A DNA stretch of 64,000 bases, from positions 1 through 64,000 of the forward strand of contig NZ_FNEX01000012.1 in the NCBI RefSeq assembly GCF_900100435.1. Reading direction: 5' to 3'. This stretch comes from Pedobacter sp. ok626 (GTDB lineage: Bacteria; Bacteroidota; Bacteroidia; Sphingobacteriales; Sphingobacteriaceae). Positions 35,010-43,288 of the stretch are shown here, piece after piece. A program made the translations under genes and the position numbers. The notes beneath the pieces were generated by a model. That model searched no databases, had not been told where the DNA came from, and saw only the letters and a program-made list of their open reading frames with translations. How positions within the stretch are numbered: the first letter of the stretch is position 1; each line of letters starts with the position of its first letter.

Positions 35010-35963
35010 TTAAGAAGACCCAATTTTCCTTTTATCATTAATAAATTTTATGTATGATTTAAAAAACATATAAAATCCACTGTCTTTTATCAATTGCTTA
35101 AACTTATCAAAATCAAAAGGGCCGGCATTTGCAATAATAATACTTAACAGGTTTTTAATTTTTTTATTATTAATTTTCCTTAATCTGTCAATATCTTTCT
35201 GCGTTGCCGGCCTTATTTCAGTCAAGTATGTTTCAATATCCTGCCTCAACTTAATTTCATAATCATACATACGACTTCTATTTTGACTCATACTATTCTC
35301 ATGAACCCTAATCAAACCATAAGCCTTATCATTTGATAGATACTTAAAAAAACCATTTTTAAAAGCACACCTAAGCCAGAAATCCCAATCCTCCAGACTT
35401 TTAAAGTCTTCGTTAAATGAATGGACTAGAGTGATCATTCTTCTTGAGATTAATGCAGAATTAACAGGCATTATATTGGATATGACTAACTCTTTAAGAG
35501 CGTCAATTCCCTGACCACAAATCTTAGGCATCCAATCTTCATTACTCAGATTTAATCCTGCAAATAAAACATCTGTATTTTCTCCGATAAAATAAAAACA
35601 CTTTGTATAAGAAATATGAATTCTGGGATCTTCTCTGAATGCCTCAATCTGAAGTGATAATTTAAAATCAGATATCAAATCATCGGAATCAAGGAACTGT
35701 ATAAAATCGCCTTTTGATTTTTCAAGCCCGAGATTTCTTGCCGATGATAAACCTCTATTTTCTTGATAAAAATATTTTATACGATCGTCTTTCTGACAGT
35801 AGTTATTCAAAACTTGAGCAGTGTTATCAGTTGAGCCGTCATCTACTACTATAACCTCAATATTTTTATAGTGCTGACTGAGGACACAATCTAATGTGAA
35901 ATTAATATAATTACCATAATTATAAGTGGGAACAATTACAGAAATCAGGGGTTCTTTTAACAT
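35010..35963 (-). CDS. Glycosyltransferase family 2
   Basis: 317 aa. Standard GT2 start ISVIVPTYNYGNYINFTLDCVLSQHY, then VIVVDDGSTDNTAQVLNNY, YFYQENRGLSSARNLGLEKSKGDFIQFLDSDDLI. The SLEDWDFWLRCAF block marks the end of the GT-A domain at about residue 200. The rest is a helical tail of unknown role. Lies 49 bp upstream of the preceding minus-strand gene, probably co-transcribed, and diverges from the methyltransferase block at 36253. Confidence 0.92.
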   Translation of the reverse strand: MLKEPLISVIVPTYNYGNYINFTLDCVLSQHYKNIEVIVVDDGSTDNTAQVLNNYCQKDDRIKYFYQENRGLSSARNLGLEKSKGDFIQFLDSDDLISDFKLSLQIEAFREDPRIHISYTKCFYFIGENTDVLFAGLNLSNEDWMPKICGQGIDALKELVISNIMPVNSALISRRMITLVHSFNEDFKSLEDWDFWLRCAFKNGFFKYLSNDKAYGLIRVHENSMSQNRSRMYDYEIKLRQDIETYLTEIRPATQKDIDRLRKINNKKIKNLLSIIIANAGPFDFDKFKQLIKDSGFYMFFKSYIKFINDKRKIGSS

Positions 35964-36252
35964 TTATACAAAATCTTCTTTAACGCGTAAATATCTAAAT
36001 AATATCTCCCTCTTTAAAATTAGTTGCAATTCTCATCCAAACACCGCTTACGTATCACCATAACAGCAATTAAATGGAACCCACAGGTTCAAAAACCATC
36101 ACTTACTATCAAAATATGCTTTAATTATCCTAAATTTAGAATTTCAAATAGTTGTATATATTACAATCCTCTATTAACTAACTATAAATCAATAATTATC
36201 AAAATCGGCATCGTTAAAATTAAACAAACAATGCTTTTACATTTATCATAAA
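35964..36252. other. AT-rich divergent gap inside the glycan island
   Basis: 289 bp, very AT-rich. It must hold promoters for both the minus-strand GT2 and the plus-strand methyltransferase run, but I see no good TAnnTTTG with a -33 partner. A 75-codon ORF here has no domain and reads like random AT-rich sequence. Confidence 0.45.
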
Positions 36253-36981
36253 ATGTTTAAAAAATATCGAGTTAAATTAAAAAGGAAGAAAGCTTTCAAT
36301 AAACAATTTGAACAATTAAAAACCCAAGAGCAGTCCACCTTAAGAAGATTTGTCTTAGACGAGTCATTACAATTGCCTTATATGGACGACGCAACCGCAA
36401 CAACAGGTTTCGACCGCCATTATGTTTACCACCCTGCTTGGGCGGCCAGGATTGTTAAACAAATAAATCCAGCTAAGCACATTGATGTCTCTTCTACTTT
36501 GCATTTTTGCTCCATCCTCTCCGCCTTTATACCCGTAGATTTTTATGATTATAGACCCGCAAATTTAACATTAAGCAATCTTAACTCACTTGCTGGAGAC
36601 TTGCTAAATCTGCCTTTTGAATCTAATTCTATCGAATCAATATCTTGTATGCATACAATTGAACACATAGGACTGGGCCGTTATGGCGATCCACTTGATT
36701 ACGACGGTGATGTCAAAGCGATTAATGAATTAAAGAGAGTCGTTAAGCCCGGAGGCAGTCTATTAATGGTTACTCCAATGGGGGCTAAAGATTTGATTTA
36801 TTTTAATGCGCACCGTATATACAGCAAACAGCAAATATTGGATCTTTTTTCGGATATGAAACTTGAAGAATTTGCCTTTATCCCTGAAGATGAAAATGAT
36901 GGGGGTTTAGTTATTGATCCTTCAAAACAATTGCTGGACAAGTCAAATTATGGATGCGGGTGTTTCTGGTTTACTAAATAA
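36253..36981 (+). CDS. DUF268/class I methyltransferase-like protein
   Basis: 242 aa. The core is a methyltransferase fold: HIDVSSTLHFCSILSAFIPVDFYDYRP (SAM-loop area), SLAGDLLNLPFESNSIESISCMHTIEHIGLGRYGDPLDYDGD, then ELKRVVKPGGSLLMVTPM. The HTIEHIGLGRYGDPLDYDGD block is the DUF268 signature. The SAM-binding glycine motif is degenerate (DVSSTLHF instead of GxGxG), so it may use SAM atypically or not at all. First gene of the second plus-strand block; a sugar O-methylation role is inferred from context. Confidence 0.85.
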   Translation: MFKKYRVKLKRKKAFNKQFEQLKTQEQSTLRRFVLDESLQLPYMDDATATTGFDRHYVYHPAWAARIVKQINPAKHIDVSSTLHFCSILSAFIPVDFYDYRPANLTLSNLNSLAGDLLNLPFESNSIESISCMHTIEHIGLGRYGDPLDYDGDVKAINELKRVVKPGGSLLMVTPMGAKDLIYFNAHRIYSKQQILDLFSDMKLEEFAFIPEDENDGGLVIDPSKQLLDKSNYGCGCFWFTK

Positions 36982-36987
36982 AATATT

Positions 36988-37887
36988 ATGTTAAAGTTAA
37001 TAAAATCAATTTTCAAAAAAAAACAACAACCTCTCGAAGACAGCAATCCTGAAAGTGATTACAATCGTAATTTACTCAGGACCAAAATTCTCAAATATCT
37101 TCAAGAATTAGAACACGAGAAAACAATTATCGAAGAACAAAAGTCGGTTTTAACGTATCTATTAAACAACCCATTACAGATCTTCCCTTACCATTTTAAT
37201 TCCAAATACAATGAAGAGGATGTAGAAGTATTTACAGATGCTGAAACTGGATTATCATATGTGCTCTTGGATGACAAGAAATTATTCTTTAAAAGAGGGT
37301 TAACGAAACAAGCTATCCAGCACATGCATAACTTTTTGTTAAAAGAGCAGGATCCTGCCTCTCCGCATAGATATTTAACCCATGAGTTTAACATTGAGCA
37401 AAATGATGTAATTGTTGACGTTGGATCTGCTGAAGGAAATTTCGCTTTACAGAATATTGATAAGGCTAAAAAAATATATCTTTTTGAAACGAATCCTGAT
37501 TGGATCGAGGCGCTGGAAGCAACATTTAAACCATGGTCAGATAAAATAGAGATTATAAACAAATTTGTTTCCGATAAAGATGATGTGCATAACATCACCT
37601 TAGATACCTTTTGCAAGGAAATGGGGAAGATTGATTTCTTAAAAATTGATGTTGATGGTGCTGAACAGCAACTATTAGACGGAAGTAAAAATACCTTAGC
37701 CTCTCAAGTTGCGAAACTAGCGATCTGCACTTACCATTTACAAGATGATGAAATTACTTTTGATAACATTTTAAAAGATAATGCATTTAAAACATCTTAC
37801 TCTAATGGATATATGATCTTTATATATGACAATTTGCAACCTCCATATATTAGGCGTGGACTCATAAGAGCAATAAAAACAGCGTAA
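36988..37887 (+). CDS. FkbM-family methyltransferase
   Basis: 299 aa. An N-terminal helical region (about 1-120) precedes the methyltransferase domain with NDVIVDVGSAEGNFALQNID (SAM-binding loop), YLFETNPDWIEALEATF, and the FkbM-specific KIDFLKIDVDGAEQQLLDG. FkbM-type enzymes O-methylate sugars or polyketides. Starts 6 bp after the DUF268 gene and ends 1 bp before the next GT2 gene, so it belongs to one operon. The substrate is probably a sugar of the island's glycan. Confidence 0.9.
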   Translation: MLKLIKSIFKKKQQPLEDSNPESDYNRNLLRTKILKYLQELEHEKTIIEEQKSVLTYLLNNPLQIFPYHFNSKYNEEDVEVFTDAETGLSYVLLDDKKLFFKRGLTKQAIQHMHNFLLKEQDPASPHRYLTHEFNIEQNDVIVDVGSAEGNFALQNIDKAKKIYLFETNPDWIEALEATFKPWSDKIEIINKFVSDKDDVHNITLDTFCKEMGKIDFLKIDVDGAEQQLLDGSKNTLASQVAKLAICTYHLQDDEITFDNILKDNAFKTSYSNGYMIFIYDNLQPPYIRRGLIRAIKTA

Positions 37888-37888
37888 G

Positions 37889-38776
37889 ATGTGTAAAGTT
37901 TCCGTCTGTATCCCAACCTATCAAAGCAAAGAACAGCTATTAAGAAATTCACTTGCTGCTTTGCAAAAACAAATAGGAATTGAAGATTATGAAATTATAA
38001 TCTCAGATGACTCAACAAACGATCAGGTTAAAAACATTGTAAACGACTATGATTTTAAAGGTAAGTTAATCTATAAAAAGAATAACAAGCCTTTAGGACC
38101 ACAAAACAATTGGAATCAATTGCTCGAACTTTGCAAAGGAGACTATGTAAAGTTTATATTTCATGATGATTGGCTAAGTAAAGAAACTAGTTTATTGGAA
38201 TTTTGCAAATTACTAGATGATCATCCTGAAGCTGATTTTGCCTTTACTCCAAGTCTGGATCATTTTACTGATGGTCGACTAAAGTTAAATGCCCCAGATG
38301 AAGATTTCATGAAACACTTTAAAAACAATCCGATGGAACTATTTCTAGAGAATCGGGTTGGTTGTCCAAGTGCTGTAATCATTAGGAGAAGAAGTATTGT
38401 TCCCTTTGCTACCAATTTAAAATGGCTTGTTGATGTAGAATGGTATATGCGTATATTAAAACAAAACCCCAGAATAATCTATTCTGAGACAAGTTTAATA
38501 AACATTGGCATAAATGATCAGCAGGTAACCAATGAATGCATAGATGACGCAGAAATACAGTTAAGAGAGCATTTCTACATCTATAAGGAACACTTACAAA
38601 ACAATCCAGATAAGAAAAGGTATTTGAACTTGTTAGTGGCCTTAATAAAACGTTTCCATATTGATTCCTTCGCAATACTTAGAAAGTATACCGAATTTCC
38701 CCTCTTTACTGGATACAAAATAACACGTGCAATCATTTCCAATAAAATCAAAAAAGCTAAAAAAAGGAATAGATGA
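37889..38776 (+). CDS. Glycosyltransferase family 2
   Basis: 295 aa. GT2 blocks: VSVCIPTYQSKEQLLRNSLAAL, YEIIISDDSTNDQVKNIV, NNKPLGPQNNWNQLLELCKGDYVKFIFHDDWL. VGCPSAVIIRRRS and WLVDVEWYMRILKQN complete the domain. A basic C-terminal tail (ISNKIKKAKKRNR) overlaps the next gene's start by 4 bp, implying translational coupling. Specificity unknown. Confidence 0.92.
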   Translation: MCKVSVCIPTYQSKEQLLRNSLAALQKQIGIEDYEIIISDDSTNDQVKNIVNDYDFKGKLIYKKNNKPLGPQNNWNQLLELCKGDYVKFIFHDDWLSKETSLLEFCKLLDDHPEADFAFTPSLDHFTDGRLKLNAPDEDFMKHFKNNPMELFLENRVGCPSAVIIRRRSIVPFATNLKWLVDVEWYMRILKQNPRIIYSETSLINIGINDQQVTNECIDDAEIQLREHFYIYKEHLQNNPDKKRYLNLLVALIKRFHIDSFAILRKYTEFPLFTGYKITRAIISNKIKKAKKRNR

Positions 38777-39627
38777 AAATTGTAAAATTTTTAGGTGGGT
38801 TAGGGAACCAAATGTTTCAATACGCTTTTTATTTATCACTGAGAAAAAACTTTAATAATGTAAAGGCAGACATAAGTAATTTCAAAAATTATACTTTACA
38901 TCAAGGATTTGAACTCAATAGAATATTTAATATCGATTTAGACTTAGCTAGCTCATTTAGTATTGACCTGTATAATATCCATAACCGAAAATGGATGTAT
39001 AGAAAGTTACGTAGCATTTTAGGTTTAAAGAAAGCGTATTTTATAGAGGCAGAGGAGTTTCAATATCGCCCTCAAATTTACCAAAATGTAGCACCAACGT
39101 ACTATGATGGTTATTGGCAAAATGAAAACTATTTTTCTGATATCGAGGGTCAACTCAGAAAAGCATTCGAATTTAAAAAACCACTAACTGGTCGAAACTT
39201 AGAACTAGCTAAAATTATAACTTCCACACAGTCCGTTTCCATACATATTAGGAGAGGAGATTATTTAAATCATCCAGTACATGGAAACATATGCAATCTC
39301 GATTATTATTCAGAGGCAAAGCAAATTATTGACAAAGAAATAGATCGCCCACAATATTTTATATTCTCTGACGACATTAATTGGTGCATTGAGAACTTAA
39401 ATATAGAAAGTGCTCACTATATTAACTGGAACACAGGAAATGAAAGTTATATTGACCTGCAGTTGATGAGTTTATGTAAAAATCAGATCATTGCCAATAG
39501 TACATTTAGCTGGTGGGGAGCTTGGCTAAACACTAATGAGAATAAACTTGTTATTGCACCTAAAAAATGGCTCAATACTAATCCAAATTCTTCAGAAATT
39601 CTTTTAGAACAATGGATAAAAATATAA
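38773..39627 (+). CDS. Alpha-1,2-fucosyltransferase (GT11)
   Basis: 284 aa. The N-terminus KIVKFLGGLGNQMFQYAFYLSLRK is the GT11 start, and SVSIHIRRGDYL carries the HxRRGDY donor-binding motif. Further GT11 motifs are YFIFSDDINWC, then DLQLMSLCKNQIIANSTFSWWGAWLN near the C-terminus. It adds fucose from GDP-fucose to galactose in alpha-1,2 linkage, so the island's glycan is likely fucosylated. GDP-fucose synthesis genes (gmd, fcl) are not in this window. Overlaps the preceding and following genes by 4 and 16 bp. Confidence 0.94.
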   Translation: MKIVKFLGGLGNQMFQYAFYLSLRKNFNNVKADISNFKNYTLHQGFELNRIFNIDLDLASSFSIDLYNIHNRKWMYRKLRSILGLKKAYFIEAEEFQYRPQIYQNVAPTYYDGYWQNENYFSDIEGQLRKAFEFKKPLTGRNLELAKIITSTQSVSIHIRRGDYLNHPVHGNICNLDYYSEAKQIIDKEIDRPQYFIFSDDINWCIENLNIESAHYINWNTGNESYIDLQLMSLCKNQIIANSTFSWWGAWLNTNENKLVIAPKKWLNTNPNSSEILLEQWIKI

Positions 39628-40652
39628 CGACCAAACCGTTAGTTAGTGTACTAATGCCTGTATATAATGCGGAGAAATTTTTACATGATGCTATAGAAAG
39701 TATTTTAGCTCAAACGTTTACAAACTTTGAATTTATCATCATTAATGATGGAAGTACGGATCGCAGTGAATTGATCATACAATCCAATCATGATGACCGA
39801 ATTAAATATCACCCAAACGCAGGAAATTTAGGGATTGTTGCTACCCTAAATAAAGGATTAGCACTGGCACAAGGTAAATACATCGCCAGAATGGATGCGG
39901 ATGATATTAGTTTACCCGAACGCCTGGCACTTCAGTTCCACTTTATGGAAGCCAACCCATTGTTCGCAGTTTGCGGTGCCCAGGCTATAAATATTGATGA
40001 GAAAGGGAATCATATCGGAATAATTAAGGTCCCCGAAACTGACGAGGAAATTAAAGTTCAACTTCTATTTAATAATGTCTTTATACATCCTTTAACCTTT
40101 TTCAGAACTGAAACTATTAAACAGTATGGTTACAGTCAAAACTATCAATATGCTGAAGATTATTACTTGCTAACACAAATTGCAGAAAAACATAAATTAG
40201 CCAATCTGAACGAAACCCTACTGCTATATAGAACACAGGAAAACAACATCACCAGTACTCGGGTAAGGCAAATGGATAGTTGTCGAAAAAAAATTTATGA
40301 AAATCAGCTGAGTAGATTATTGGAAAAATCACCTAGCGAACAATTTATTAGTGACTTTTTTACATTTACCAACAATAAAGACGTTCCATTTAGTAAGATT
40401 AAACTCGTTTTAGAGGAAATCCTATTAGCCAACATAAATACGGAAATATATAATCAAAGTACTTTAGCAAAAATATTACACGATAAATGGTTTACTGTAC
40501 TCAGATTAAAAAAGACTGGTAGGCTTCTGAGTCATTTTTTTAGAAGCCCATTGTTTAGCAAAAAAGACTTTACCATGAAGCAATTAAGAAAGCTACTTAA
40601 ACAACGCTTTTGTCAATTTAAAACCTTAATTGTATATTTCTGGGAAGAGTAG
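39612..40652 (+). CDS. Glycosyltransferase family 2
   Basis: 346 aa. Canonical GT2: VSVLMPVYNAEKFLHDAIESILAQTF, FEFIIINDGSTDRSELI, NLGIVATLNKGLALAQGKYIARMDADDISLPERL, YAEDYYLLTQIAEKH. The C-terminal third is basic and helical. Last gene of the plus-strand block; its 3' end overlaps the remnant methyltransferase on the other strand by 40 bp, which suggests the junction arose by deletion or recombination. Confidence 0.93.
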   Translation: MDKNITTKPLVSVLMPVYNAEKFLHDAIESILAQTFTNFEFIIINDGSTDRSELIIQSNHDDRIKYHPNAGNLGIVATLNKGLALAQGKYIARMDADDISLPERLALQFHFMEANPLFAVCGAQAINIDEKGNHIGIIKVPETDEEIKVQLLFNNVFIHPLTFFRTETIKQYGYSQNYQYAEDYYLLTQIAEKHKLANLNETLLLYRTQENNITSTRVRQMDSCRKKIYENQLSRLLEKSPSEQFISDFFTFTNNKDVPFSKIKLVLEEILLANINTEIYNQSTLAKILHDKWFTVLRLKKTGRLLSHFFRSPLFSKKDFTMKQLRKLLKQRFCQFKTLIVYFWEE

Positions 40653-41038
40653 GTTACCAGAAACGGCTTGTTCAACAATTGACCAGCTACTTCTATTCCA
40701 GAAAGAATAAAATCTCGAACTTGAAACCAGGTACTTCCTAAAGACCCTCCAAAATCAATCACATTTAACTTATTCCCATTTTTAACCGCAATATACAACA
40801 GCGAAGAGATAATGGCGTAGGGATACTCTTTTTTATCAAATAACACAGAATCCCGTTCATATGTAGCCTCACCATTCTTGATTTTTAATAATGATTGTTT
40901 TGTTTTCTCAAGGATATTACCCGCTTCGTACCCCGAAGCGCTACTTTTAGCTTCATCCCAGGTATTATAGTTTCCAAACCAACCATATGGATTGACATTC
41001 TTTGGTTTCTTTTTAAAGAAATTTTTAATCTTGAACAT
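40613..41038 (-). pseudogene. Remnant of a TIGR04325-family methyltransferase (frameshifted, 3'-truncated)
   Basis: From ATG 41038 the frame reads MFKIKNFFKKKPKN, then PYGWFGNYNTWDEAKSSASGYEAGNILEKTK, LKIKNGEATYERDSVLFDKKEYPYA and NVIDFGGSLGSTWFQVRDFILSG, the N-terminal half of the TIGR04325 family. After IEV near 40692 the family motif continues only in another frame, as SWSIVEQ, indicating a 1-bp loss. After IVEQ similarity stops: in that frame a stop follows at 40626-40628, and in the annotated frame one at 40613-40615. About 100 or more C-terminal residues are missing. Truncated frame overlaps the 3' end of the GT2 gene. A longer ORF start at 41137 runs through the terminator repeat and is not a gene start. 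Confidence 0.8.
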
Positions 41039-41098
41039 ATCTGCAATTGATGTTCTGTAAAATAGGTAAATAGTCGAATAGTACAGCATGTACATGCC

Positions 41099-41158
41099 AT
41101 AAAAAAGCGCATTGAAGTTTACCTCCAATGCGCTCACATTTAACTATATTTTAAAGAA
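41099..41158 (-). repeat. Copy A of duplicated infB-type terminator (direct repeat with 43231-43288)
   Basis: About 60 bp nearly identical to the region at 43231-43288: the hairpin AGCGCATTG/CAATGCGCT (41106-41114 with 41126-41134) with a near-identical loop, the preceding A-run and a following TATATTTTAAA. On the minus strand this hairpin is followed by T's, and lies after the DUF5648 gene, so it can end that transcript. Just beyond it, 41142-41166 forms a second 10-bp AT hairpin followed on the plus strand by five T's. Confidence 0.85.
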
Positions 41159-41223
41159 ATATAGTTTTTGTTATTATAGAATCCCTACATCTAAGACCAT
41201 TCTAAAGATTTTAAATACAAGCA

Positions 41224-42600
41224 TTAATTTACAGGGTAAGCATAAAATGCGACTCCATCAACTGGTTTCCAATAATTCGCATCTAATATCCCCCCATCCG
41301 GACTGTAATAATGATCTTTTTCATCTTTACTAGTATGACTATAAATTGGTATCGTACCAGGAAATTGTGAAGGATATGCATAAAATGCCACCCCTTCACT
41401 TGCCCACCAACTATAGTCACTAATTCCTCCCATGGTATACAAGTGATCCTTTCCTTTAGAACTAAAAAATACATTTACTGGCAACGTTCCTAGAAGCTGT
41501 GTATTAGGCACACGAAACGAAGCTCCTAAATAATTCCAATAATTCCAATCATCTACTACATTTGTAGATAAATAATGATGACCGCCGCTTTTAGCAGCAA
41601 AAGAATTAACGGCAACCAAATGAGATACATCGCTATTCTGAAGAATATAAAACGTTATACCGTCAAATCTATAATTAGGAAAAATATCTGGATACTTTGA
41701 ATATCGATGATAGCCCCCCAACGATGCGGAATAATTTACATAGACAGGAAAAGCATTAGTTATCTGACTTGCATAGACATAACAAACAATTCCGATATAT
41801 ATATATGCAGGAGGGCCAGATTGACTAATGCTATAATAAACATTCCCATTTGTAGGATGACCATACTTATATAAAGGCACTGTTTCTGGCGTAGCGGATG
41901 TAAAAACATATCCTAAAATACCGTTATAAGTATATCCCGGAAAACTTGAGTAGTATACAGTTGTAAACCGTCTTTTAAGACCAGATACATACTCATATAA
42001 AGGAACAGAACCAACTTCCGGCGCTGTAAATGCAGGCGGAACACCTATTACCGGTTCTCCGGCCCCTGGCTCTGGATCTGGTCCAGGAGTAGTCGTTCCT
42101 GATATAAAATCATATGCTACGACTGATCCACTTAGTGAATATGCTTCAATACGCCAGCCACTTTCAGGGACATTAGGTTTGTGAGTCTCGTAAAGAATAT
42201 AAATCTTAGCTCCTGTTGGCAATTTTGAATGATCAACATCAGCAGTCAACAATTTATATAAGGTTGAAGAATACATTCCAAAATCGCCATTTTTAAACAG
42301 GTATGCACCATTAAAAAACTTATAGGCATTTCCCTCTTTGTAACCTAAACCGACCTTCATATCAACAGGATACCAATTACTATTTCCACCATCGACTGAA
42401 CTTCTAGACATATCAACATTATACTTAACACTTGTTGTCGTCCCGTTACTAAGTTTGATCTTTTGTCCAACCAAATGTTCGTTAGCAATAATCACATCAT
42501 CAATATTACCATAATTTCCTTGACTCGGCTCTTGGCCCTTTGACTGGATACAAAAAGAGAGAAATAAGGTCAATGACAAGAGAGTTTTTAAATATCTCAT
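41224..42600 (-). CDS. Secreted DUF5648-like repeat protein
   Basis: 458 aa with signal peptide RYLKTLLSLTLFLSFCIQSKGQ. Residues about 25-165 form a beta-rich domain of unknown type (IIANEHLVGQKIKLSNGTT, WYPVDMKVGLGYKEG). A Pro/Gly linker (TTTPGPDPEPGAGEP) leads to about six tandem repeats of roughly 45 residues, each with a start like PLYEY or PIYSH, a middle His/Tyr block (KDHLYTM, KDHYYSP) and an end like GVAFYAYP. This is the DUF5648 repeat, whose role is unknown but suggests a ligand- or surface-binding array. Two-gene operon with the lipoprotein 1 bp upstream; not obviously linked to the glycan genes. Confidence 0.83.
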   Translation of the reverse strand: MRYLKTLLSLTLFLSFCIQSKGQEPSQGNYGNIDDVIIANEHLVGQKIKLSNGTTTSVKYNVDMSRSSVDGGNSNWYPVDMKVGLGYKEGNAYKFFNGAYLFKNGDFGMYSSTLYKLLTADVDHSKLPTGAKIYILYETHKPNVPESGWRIEAYSLSGSVVAYDFISGTTTPGPDPEPGAGEPVIGVPPAFTAPEVGSVPLYEYVSGLKRRFTTVYYSSFPGYTYNGILGYVFTSATPETVPLYKYGHPTNGNVYYSISQSGPPAYIYIGIVCYVYASQITNAFPVYVNYSASLGGYHRYSKYPDIFPNYRFDGITFYILQNSDVSHLVAVNSFAAKSGGHHYLSTNVVDDWNYWNYLGASFRVPNTQLLGTLPVNVFFSSKGKDHLYTMGGISDYSWWASEGVAFYAYPSQFPGTIPIYSHTSKDEKDHYYSPDGGILDANYWKPVDGVAFYAYPVN

Positions 42601-42601
42601 T

Positions 42602-42874
42602 TTATTTGGCTTGTGAGTTTAAATAGAATCGCGTTAATTTCTCAAGACTTACCTGATCTACGCCACGTAATGAAAACTGCTGGGTTTTTTCATCGTATTT
42701 TAAATCATCTACCTCGACATTGATCCTATTCGCAAAATACTTTCTTAACGTAAGGATATCAACGTTCGGTGTTTCATCAATCTTTTCCACTACTATCTCT
42801 TGCTGTTTACAGCCTGTGAAAGCTGCTGATGCTAAAAAGGCAACTAGCACCACTGGTTTTAAAAATTTTAACAT
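42602..42874 (-). CDS. Small lipoprotein, unknown function
   Basis: 90 aa, unrecognised. VVLVAFLASAAFTGC is a lipoprotein signal with cysteine at about residue 21. The rest is acidic and short, with LTLRKYFANRINVEVDDLKYDEKTQQFSLRGVDQVSLEKLTRFYLNS; this could be a small alpha/beta domain that binds its neighbour. One base separates its stop from the start of the DUF5648-like gene, so the two are translated together. The operon is preceded by the phased operator array at 43112-43163. Confidence 0.75.
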   Translation of the reverse strand: MLKFLKPVVLVAFLASAAFTGCKQQEIVVEKIDETPNVDILTLRKYFANRINVEVDDLKYDEKTQQFSLRGVDQVSLEKLTRFYLNSQAK

Positions 42875-43111
42875 AATTAGATATAATTAATTGCCTACTC
42901 TTTTTAAGATTTTCGGCTTCCTCTGAAATTTCACCACGCGCAGAACCAGCACACCAAATAAATGGATAAGTTCATTTCAAGTAAGAATACTATAAGTCTT
43001 TATGAATAGAGCGCCGTAGATGATACGCTTTAAAGAAAAGAATTGAGAGCATAATTATTTGATTTTGCGTTTCCCTAAAAGTATTAATAATATTATTAGT
43101 AACGCACTGCT
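42875..43111 (-). other. Leader/promoter region of the lipoprotein-DUF5648 operon
   Basis: 237 bp between the operator array and the lipoprotein ATG. On the minus strand TACTTTTA (43076-43083) resembles TAnnTTTG with the last base changed, about 30 bp after the last operator. There is no TTG at -33, fitting an activator-dependent promoter. If used, the leader would be about 195 nt. A 14-bp AT palindrome (43085-43098) sits directly upstream of this element. No ORF of note. Confidence 0.4.
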
Positions 43112-43163
43112 TTACGTCAATAGCCGTTTACCTTACGCCAATGAAGCACCCCATTACGTCAAT
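43112..43163 (-). promoter_or_regulatory. Three direct repeats at 21-bp period: operator array
   Basis: On the minus strand ATTGACGTAA (43154-43163), ATTGGCGTAA (43133-43142) and ATTGACGTAA (43112-43121) occur with starts exactly 21 bp apart, that is two helical turns. Spacer sequences differ, so the repeats are selected. Direct repeats of 9-10 bp at 21-22-bp period are the arrangement recognised by LytTR-type activators. The array lies upstream of the lipoprotein-DUF5648 operon and downstream (in infB direction) of the infB terminator, so it most likely controls the former. Confidence 0.72.
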
Positions 43164-43230
43164 AAAATCCCACTATGAATCCCTCGAATTATAAAATAAA
43201 TTTTTGAGGCAGGGCAAAAATTTATTGTAA

Positions 43231-43288
43231 ACAAAAAAAGCGCATTGAAGTTAACCTCCAATGCGCTTTCTTAATATATTTTAAAAGT
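43231..43288 (-). terminator. infB terminator, copy B of the duplicated sequence
   Basis: The stem AAAGCGCATTG (43237-43247) pairs with CAATGCGCTTT (43259-43269), and on the minus strand a T-run follows. It lies about 20 bp after the infB stop. It is the counterpart of copy A at 41099-41158, differing by only a few bases. Confidence 0.88.

Noticed and set aside
36024..36251. 75-codon ORF in the glycan island gap
   Set aside because: Ends just before the methyltransferase gene, no domain, composition of random AT-rich DNA.
41039..41137. N-terminal extension of the TIGR04325 remnant
   Set aside because: The first residues translate the terminator repeat; family similarity begins only near the ATG at 41038.
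43112..43163. Possible short CRISPR-like array
   Set aside because: Repeats are only 10 bp with 11-bp spacers and there are no cas genes; the period fits a protein-binding operator array instead.
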